In this document: positions 8,361-12,941 of the stretch, one piece after another
Numbering within the stretch: the stretch's first letter is position 1
Layout of the letters: each line of letters begins with the position of its first letter
From: Gammaproteobacteria bacterium RBG_16_57_12
Lineage (GTDB): Bacteria; Pseudomonadota; Gammaproteobacteria; RBG-16-57-12
Assembly: GCA_001801365.1 (NCBI GenBank)
Contig: MGXL01000076.1
Span: 1 to 12,941 of the forward strand
Reading direction: 5' to 3'
Length of the DNA stretch: 12,941 nt
Position numbers and translations under genes: made by a program
The notes under the pieces: generated by a model
The model's database searches: none
What the model saw: only the letters and a program-made list of their open reading frames with translations
What the model was told of the DNA's origin: nothing

Positions 8361-8400
8361 GTGCTTAGGGCAATGCACGCCACATGAATGGAGCAGGTTC

Positions 8401-9453
8401 GTGAAACACGCAGACATATCTTCCATTTCGCTAAGTTACCATGACGCCGGGGTGAATATCGACGCCGGCAACCGCCTGGTAGACCGGATCAAGCCCTATG
8501 CCGCCAGAACCCGCCGCCCCGAGGTGTTGGCCGGTCTGGGGGGCTTCGGCGCCTTGTTCGAGCTGCCCATCCACCGCTATAAACATCCGGTACTGGTTTC
8601 CGGCACCGATGGCGTGGGCACAAAACTCAAGCTGGCCATGCAACTAAACAAACACGATACCATCGGCATCGACCTGGTGGCCATGTGCGTCAATGACCTG
8701 GTGGTCCAGGGCGCCGAACCCCTGTTTTTTCTCGACTACTACGCCACCGGGCACCTGGACGATGTGCTGGCCGCCGAGGTCATCCGCGGGATCGCCCTGG
8801 GTTGCGAGCAGGCTGGCGCGTCCCTGGTCGGCGGGGAGACCGCCGAGATGCCCGGCATGTACGAAGGCAGCGATTATGACCTGGCCGGATTCAGTGTCGG
8901 CGTGGTGGAAAAGGAAAAGATCATCGATGGCCGTAAGGTGCGGGCAGGCGATGTCCTGATCGGCATCGCCTCCTCCGGACCCCATTCCAACGGCTACTCG
9001 CTGATTCGCAAGATCATCGAGGTCAGCGGCGCCGATCTCCATGCCGATTTTCATGGCCGCCCCCTGTGGGAACACCTGCTGACGCCGACGCGCATCTACA
9101 TCAAACCCCTGCTGACCCTGCTGCAGGACATCGACGTGCATGCCCTGGCGCATATTACCGGCGGTGGTCTGACGGAAAATCTGCCGCGGGTCATGCCCGA
9201 CTTCACCTGCGCACAGATCAATCCCGCCAGCTGGCAGCGGCCGGAAATCTTCAACTGGCTGCAACAGCAGGGTGGCGTCAGGGATCACGAAATGTACCGC
9301 ACCTTCAATTGCGGTATCGGCATGGTGGCGTGTGTAGCGCCAGTGGACGTGGATCGAACCCTGGCGATCCTGCAACAGCAGGGCGAGACCGCCTGGCGTA
9401 TCGGCACCATTGAATCCTCACCGGATGAAATACCACGGGTCATAATGTCCTGA
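8401..9453 (+). CDS. purM: phosphoribosylformylglycinamidine cyclo-ligase (AIR synthetase)
   Basis: Catalyses step five of de novo purine synthesis, the ATP-dependent closure of FGAM to 5-aminoimidazole ribonucleotide, in the cytosol. The 350-residue length is normal. Family landmarks are [15 protein letters not shown] (10-24), [14 protein letters not shown] (66-79), [21 protein letters not shown] (89-109), [11 protein letters not shown] (144-154) and [13 protein letters not shown]. The start is GTG at 8401, supported by GGAG at 8390-8393 with seven bases of spacing; an ATG at 8384 is out of frame. Its stop overlaps the purN start (TGATG), the classical purMN arrangement. It is divergent from the DUF2066 gene with about 98 nt between starts; I see no convincing PurR-type operator there. 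Confidence 0.97.
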   Translation: MKHADISSISLSYHDAGVNIDAGNRLVDRIKPYAARTRRPEVLAGLGGFGALFELPIHRYKHPVLVSGTDGVGTKLKLAMQLNKHDTIGIDLVAMCVNDLVVQGAEPLFFLDYYATGHLDDVLAAEVIRGIALGCEQAGASLVGGETAEMPGMYEGSDYDLAGFSVGVVEKEKIIDGRKVRAGDVLIGIASSGPHSNGYSLIRKIIEVSGADLHADFHGRPLWEHLLTPTRIYIKPLLTLLQDIDVHALAHITGGGLTENLPRVMPDFTCAQINPASWQRPEIFNWLQQQGGVRDHEMYRTFNCGIGMVACVAPVDVDRTLAILQQQGETAWRIGTIESSPDEIPRVIMS

Positions 9454-10121
9454 TGGACCGGCAGCCTCAGGCCAGGTGCGAGGCGCCCTTGCCCATCGTC
9501 ATCCTGATTTCCGGCAATGGCAGTAATCTGCAAGCCATTATCGATGCCAGGGAGCAGGGCCTGCCCGTGGAAATCCTTGCGGTGATCAGCAATCGACGTG
9601 ATGCCCATGGCCTGACGCGCGCCCGGCAGGCGGGTCTGACCACGGCGCTGATTGAGCATGACAACTATCCCGACCGCGAGGCCTTTGATCGCGCCCTGCA
9701 GGGACTGATTGATCATTACAGGCCGGAACTGGTGGTGCTGGCGGGATTCATGCGCATCCTCGGCAACGGCTTTGTCCGGCGCTATCTCGGGCGCATGATC
9801 AATATCCATCCATCACTATTGCCCGCCTTTACCGGCCTGCATACCCACCGGCGCGCACTGGCCGCACAAGCTGAAGAACATGGGGCGAGTGTGCACTTTG
9901 TCACCGAACAACTCGATGGCGGCCCGGTCATCATACAGGCCAGGGTTCCGGTCCTGGCCGACGACACGGAGCTGACCTTGCAGCAACGGGTACTGGAACA
10001 GGAACACCGGATTTTACCCCTGGCGATACGCTGGTTCGCACAAGGACGCTTGCGGCTGCAAGATAATCAGGTCATGCTGAACGGATGCCCATTAACAACG
10101 CCCTATCAGTACCGGAATTGA
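9453..10121 (+). CDS. purN: phosphoribosylglycinamide formyltransferase (GART)
   Basis: Transfers a formyl group from 10-formyltetrahydrofolate to GAR, step three of purine synthesis. The 222-residue chain has the phosphate loop ISGNGSNLQAIID (19-31), NRRDAHGLTRA (47-57) and the folate-site segment LAGFMRIL (96-103). The catalytic triad, matching E. coli N106/H108/D144, is N117 and H119 in INIHPSLLPAF plus D155 in TEQLDGGPV. The N-terminus is about 11 residues longer than E. coli PurN. ATG 9453 overlaps the purM stop by one base, so the two are translationally coupled. The next gene begins 83 nt downstream; I see no clear terminator in that gap. Confidence 0.96.
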   Translation: MDRQPQARCEAPLPIVILISGNGSNLQAIIDAREQGLPVEILAVISNRRDAHGLTRARQAGLTTALIEHDNYPDREAFDRALQGLIDHYRPELVVLAGFMRILGNGFVRRYLGRMINIHPSLLPAFTGLHTHRRALAAQAEEHGASVHFVTEQLDGGPVIIQARVPVLADDTELTLQQRVLEQEHRILPLAIRWFAQGRLRLQDNQVMLNGCPLTTPYQYRN

Positions 10122-10204
10122 GTATCATGGACTGTCAGCTAAACCTATCTGTATTCCTCAGGCCGACATCAGGAAGGGCCGGGTGACAGGAGCCCATTGC
10201 ACAC

Positions 10205-10954
10205 ATGCACATTCAATGCCGGCTTAATCTTCAATGGATGTTGCTGTTGCTGCTCTGCCTGTTGCCTCCCCGACCGCTGCTCGCTGAGCCTGTCATGCGG
10301 GGATTCGAGGCGGTCTATACCCTCAAGCGTGAATCGCTGACCATCGGACAAACCGTCAACACCCTCAGCCGCGATAACACAGGTCGGTATGTCTTTGAAT
10401 CCTCCACCGTGCCGGTGGGAATCGCCGCCATGTTCGTCAAGGATAAAATCATGGAACGCAGCCTGTGGACATTTCATGACAATCAACCCCGGCCCATCGA
10501 ATACCTCTATGATCGCAGCGGCGGCAGGAAGAACCGCACCGTCAAACTGAGTTTCGACTGGGAAAAAAGTATCGTCACCAATGTCATTAATGACGATCCC
10601 TGGCAGATGAAAATCGAACCGGGCGTTCAGGATAAATTGCTTTATCAATTGGCCATTGCGCAAGAACTGAAACAGGGCAAGCAACACATCCAATTTCAGG
10701 TCGCCGATGGCGGAACAACCAAGACCTATGAGATCGGGGTTCAGGGTGAAGAACCCGTGGCAACCCCGTTGGGTAACTACCAGACCATCAAGGTGAAACG
10801 GCTGAACACCAACCGGTCCATCACCATCTGGTTTGCCAAGGAACTGGAGTATTTGCCGGTGCGTATTGAATATACCGGCAGGGAAGGCTCGCATTTCATT
10901 GCGCAGCTCAAAGCGGTGAAGTTTACCAATATGCCCGCCATGCCAGTGCAATAG
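10205..10954 (+). CDS. DUF3108 family exported protein
   Basis: A 249-residue exported protein of unknown function, assigned to DUF3108 by overall pattern and by its place directly after purN, where this family is common. The N-terminus has a basic/hydrophobic signal peptide with a leucine core, MLLLLLCLLPP, and likely cleavage after PLLA (about residue 27). The mature part begins FEAVYTLKRESLTIG and later shows KLLYQLAIAQELKQG, GNYQTIKVKRLN and the ELEYLPVRIEYTGREG block. It looks beta-rich and has no catalytic motif I recognise. AGGAG (10188-10192) lies 12 nt from ATG 10205, longer than optimal. It ends 10 nt from the convergent ptsP stop. A periplasmic or outer-membrane-associated location is inferred only from the signal sequence. 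Confidence 0.83.
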   Translation: MHIQCRLNLQWMLLLLLCLLPPRPLLAEPVMRGFEAVYTLKRESLTIGQTVNTLSRDNTGRYVFESSTVPVGIAAMFVKDKIMERSLWTFHDNQPRPIEYLYDRSGGRKNRTVKLSFDWEKSIVTNVINDDPWQMKIEPGVQDKLLYQLAIAQELKQGKQHIQFQVADGGTTKTYEIGVQGEEPVATPLGNYQTIKVKRLNTNRSITIWFAKELEYLPVRIEYTGREGSHFIAQLKAVKFTNMPAMPVQ

Positions 10955-10964
10955 CCCGGTCCTT

Positions 10965-12941
10965 CTATTTGCCTGGACGAATCAGCCCTCCCAGACCCGC
11001 CTGCTCCAGCGCCTGATTAAGCCGGGCACGGATTTGTCTGAAGTCTTCATATTGCATGACTTCACCAAGCAAGGCGCGGGCCTGAGCACCGGAGAAATTG
11101 CGGATGACCCATTTCACTTTGGGCAGGCTGGAGGCGTTCATACTCAGGCTGTCGATCCCCATGCCCAGCAGCAGTAGCACCGCCGCCGGGTCGCCGGCCA
11201 TCTCGCCACAGACGCTGACATTCTTTTTATGATTGTGCGCGGTATCCACCACCTGTTTCAGGGCGCGCAATACCGCGGGATGCAAACTGTCGTAGAGATG
11301 CGCCACACGGGCATTATTCCTGTCCACCGCCAGCAAATACTGGGTCAGATCATTGGTGCCGATGGAGAAGAAATCCACCCGCTGGGACAGGACATCCGCC
11401 AGGTACACGGCCGAGGGCACCTCCACCATCACGCCGACCGGTGGATAACTGATCTGCAACCCCTCATCCAGCAATTCCTGATAGGCCTGCCGGATCAACC
11501 GCAGGGAGTCATCGACTTCGGCCACGGTGCTGATCATCGGCAGCAGCACATGGAGGTTGCGCAGTCCCTCGCTGGCGCGCAACAGGGCACGCAATTGCAC
11601 CAGGAAAATTTCAGGGTGGTCGAGCGTCAGGCGGATGCCGCGCCAGCCCAGGAACGGGTTGTCTTCGATAATGGGAAAATAATGCAGGGCCTTGTCGCCG
11701 CCCACATCCAGGGTGCGCATCACGACCGGGCCATCAGGAAAGGAATTGAGCACTTGCCGATAGACACGCGCCTGTTCCTCCTCACCGGGGAAGCGATCGC
11801 GCACCATGAAGGGAAATTCGGATCGATATAATCCGATACCTTCCGCGCCGCTCTCCAATGATGGCTGGATGTCGGCCAGCAGCCCACTGTTCACATACAG
11901 CGGCACCCGCACACCGTCGGTGGTCTGCGCCGGCAGATCACGCAATTCGCGCAGGCCGGCCGAGAGCTCCCGCTCTTCCTCGTAGAGGCGCTGGTATTCG
12001 GCCTGTATCGGGGCAGGCGGTTCAACATACACCCGGCCGAGATAACCATCGATGATCAGATCCCGGCCATCGACACGTGCGACCGGCAGGTCGCCGACGC
12101 CCATCACGGCGGGCACGCCCAGCGCCCGCGCCAGTATGGCGACATGGGAATTGATGGAGCCACGCACCGATACCACACCGGCCAGGTACTTGGGAGGGAC
12201 TTCGGCAAGCAAGGTGGCGCTGATGTCCTCACCGACCAGGATGGTCCGGCCGGGATATTCGATGCGCTTTCCGGCACCGCTTTGCTGCAGGTAGGACAGG
12301 ATGCGCACACCCAGATCGTGGATGTCGCTGGCGCGCTCGCTGAGATAAGGATCATCCATTTCCTGAAACAGCTGGACATGCTCGGCCACTGACTCACGCA
12401 AGGCGCCGGGCGCCCAGTTGCCGGCGCGGATCTTTTCTTTGATCCGGTCCACCATGCCACCGCTATCGAGCATCATCAGGTAGGCATTGAACAGGGCGCG
12501 ATCCTCGGCGGGCAGCGCCAGCTGCTCCAGCCGGGTGAGCAGTTTGCGGATATCCTTGCGTACGGCATCCACGGCCTGTTGCAGGCTGGCCTCCTCCACA
12601 GCCGGATCACCGGTATGCCGGTCGGGCACCGCCTCGAGATCGGCCAGGGGGTAGACCACCATTGCGGTACCAATAGCAACACCCGGGGCACCGCTGACAC
12701 CTTCGAGGGGATGAGCCTTGTGGGTCTTTTTACCCAGATAGCCGTTGATATCGCCACTGGCCTCGGCATGGGAAATGGCCCCGGCCAGCTGGGCGCCGAT
12801 CGTCACCAGGAAACTGACGCTGTCTTCGTCAAAGCTCTTGGATGCGCGGGTCTGGGCAGTCAGCACACCCAACACCTTGCGGTGCTGGATGATCGGTACA
12901 CCCAGAAATCCCGGGTATCGCTCCTCGCCGGTCTCGGGAAA
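10965..12941 (-). CDS. ptsP: PtsP, PEP-protein phosphotransferase EI-Ntr (5' end off window)
   Basis: First enzyme of the nitrogen phosphotransferase system. It autophosphorylates with PEP and passes phosphate to NPr (PtsO) and then PtsN, influencing potassium transport, nitrogen and stress responses. The frame is open to the right edge, giving 658 residues; roughly 90 are missing compared with the usual ~750. The visible N-terminus is the end of the GAF domain (GFLGVPIIQHRKVLGVLTAQ). Then come the HPr-interaction helices and the swivelling phosphohistidine domain, with H266 in SINSHVAILARALG. The PEP-binding barrel shows LYRSEFPFM, RTLDVGGDK, FFSIGTNDLTQYLLAVDRN and the catalytic-type cysteine in VCGEMAGDP (about C578). 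The GAF domain separates it from sugar-PTS enzyme I. A GTG at 12875 is internal to the GAF domain, not the real start. Confidence 0.95.
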   Translation of the reverse strand, partial: FPETGEERYPGFLGVPIIQHRKVLGVLTAQTRASKSFDEDSVSFLVTIGAQLAGAISHAEASGDINGYLGKKTHKAHPLEGVSGAPGVAIGTAMVVYPLADLEAVPDRHTGDPAVEEASLQQAVDAVRKDIRKLLTRLEQLALPAEDRALFNAYLMMLDSGGMVDRIKEKIRAGNWAPGALRESVAEHVQLFQEMDDPYLSERASDIHDLGVRILSYLQQSGAGKRIEYPGRTILVGEDISATLLAEVPPKYLAGVVSVRGSINSHVAILARALGVPAVMGVGDLPVARVDGRDLIIDGYLGRVYVEPPAPIQAEYQRLYEEERELSAGLRELRDLPAQTTDGVRVPLYVNSGLLADIQPSLESGAEGIGLYRSEFPFMVRDRFPGEEEQARVYRQVLNSFPDGPVVMRTLDVGGDKALHYFPIIEDNPFLGWRGIRLTLDHPEIFLVQLRALLRASEGLRNLHVLLPMISTVAEVDDSLRLIRQAYQELLDEGLQISYPPVGVMVEVPSAVYLADVLSQRVDFFSIGTNDLTQYLLAVDRNNARVAHLYDSLHPAVLRALKQVVDTAHNHKKNVSVCGEMAGDPAAVLLLLGMGIDSLSMNASSLPKVKWVIRNFSGAQARALLGEVMQYEDFRQIRARLNQALEQAGLGGLIRPGK

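Noticed and set aside
8644..9375. 243-residue minus-strand open frame opposite purM
   Set aside because: purM is unambiguous; the antisense product is a His/Gln/Gly-rich shadow.
10169..10951. 260-residue minus-strand open frame opposite the DUF3108 gene
   Set aside because: Antisense shadow: the plus strand encodes a protein with a signal peptide and family pattern, while this frame is low-complexity (QQ, HH, GG runs) with no domain.
12873..12875. GTG 12875 as the start of ptsP
   Set aside because: The frame continues without a stop to the window edge, and the upstream 22 codons encode typical GAF-domain sequence.

Overview
The window reads as an ordinary chromosomal segment of a gammaproteobacterium, at a guess a free-living member of the Chromatiales/Thiotrichales/Pseudomonadales breadth. 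The sequence looks moderately GC-rich; I did not compute a value. Two neighbourhoods support this placement. One is a Tyr-Gly-Thr tRNA string of the kind that precedes tuf in gammaproteobacteria. The other is a purMN / hda / perM / ArsC-like / wrbA cluster; in Escherichia coli, purN, purM, hda, yfgD and perM also lie within a few genes of one another. No transposase, integrase, phage gene, CRISPR array, toxin-antitoxin pair or defence gene is visible.

Layout. Positions 11-329 (minus): tRNA-Tyr(GTA), tRNA-Gly(TCC) and tRNA-Thr(GGT), transcribed leftward from a good sigma70-type promoter and probably continuing into tuf beyond the left edge. Positions 526-2049 (plus): a class I [4Fe-4S] fumarate hydratase. 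Positions 2057-3796 (minus): a two-gene unit, a YqhA/UPF0114 membrane protein followed by a TPR-methyltransferase fusion of unknown substrate. Positions 3797-3970: an intergenic region with an imperfect inverted repeat. Positions 3971-4914 (plus): an ArsC/YfgD-family thiol reductase and a WrbA-type quinone reductase, overlapping by one base. Positions 4922-8302 (minus): a tight four-gene run of DUF2066 exported protein, CDP-alcohol phosphatidyltransferase, PerM-family permease and Hda. Positions 8401-10121 (plus): purM-purN, overlapping by one base. Positions 10205-10954 (plus): a DUF3108 exported protein. Positions 10965 to the right edge (minus): ptsP, lacking its N-terminal part.

How the genes relate. 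PurM and PurN are consecutive enzymes of the IMP pathway only in the broad sense (steps 5 and 3). Hda shuts down DnaA after initiation. Fumarase is a TCA-cycle enzyme. PtsP (EI-Ntr) feeds phosphate into the nitrogen PTS. The membrane and envelope proteins (DUF2066, PerM, CDP-alcohol transferase, DUF3108) are conserved neighbours rather than an obvious pathway.

I found no undescribed system. The least explained items are the YqhA plus TPR-methyltransferase pair with its inverted-repeat leader, the CXXC version of the ArsC-family protein, and the two conserved exported proteins of unknown function (DUF2066, DUF3108). There is no gene-free stretch longer than about 200 bases.
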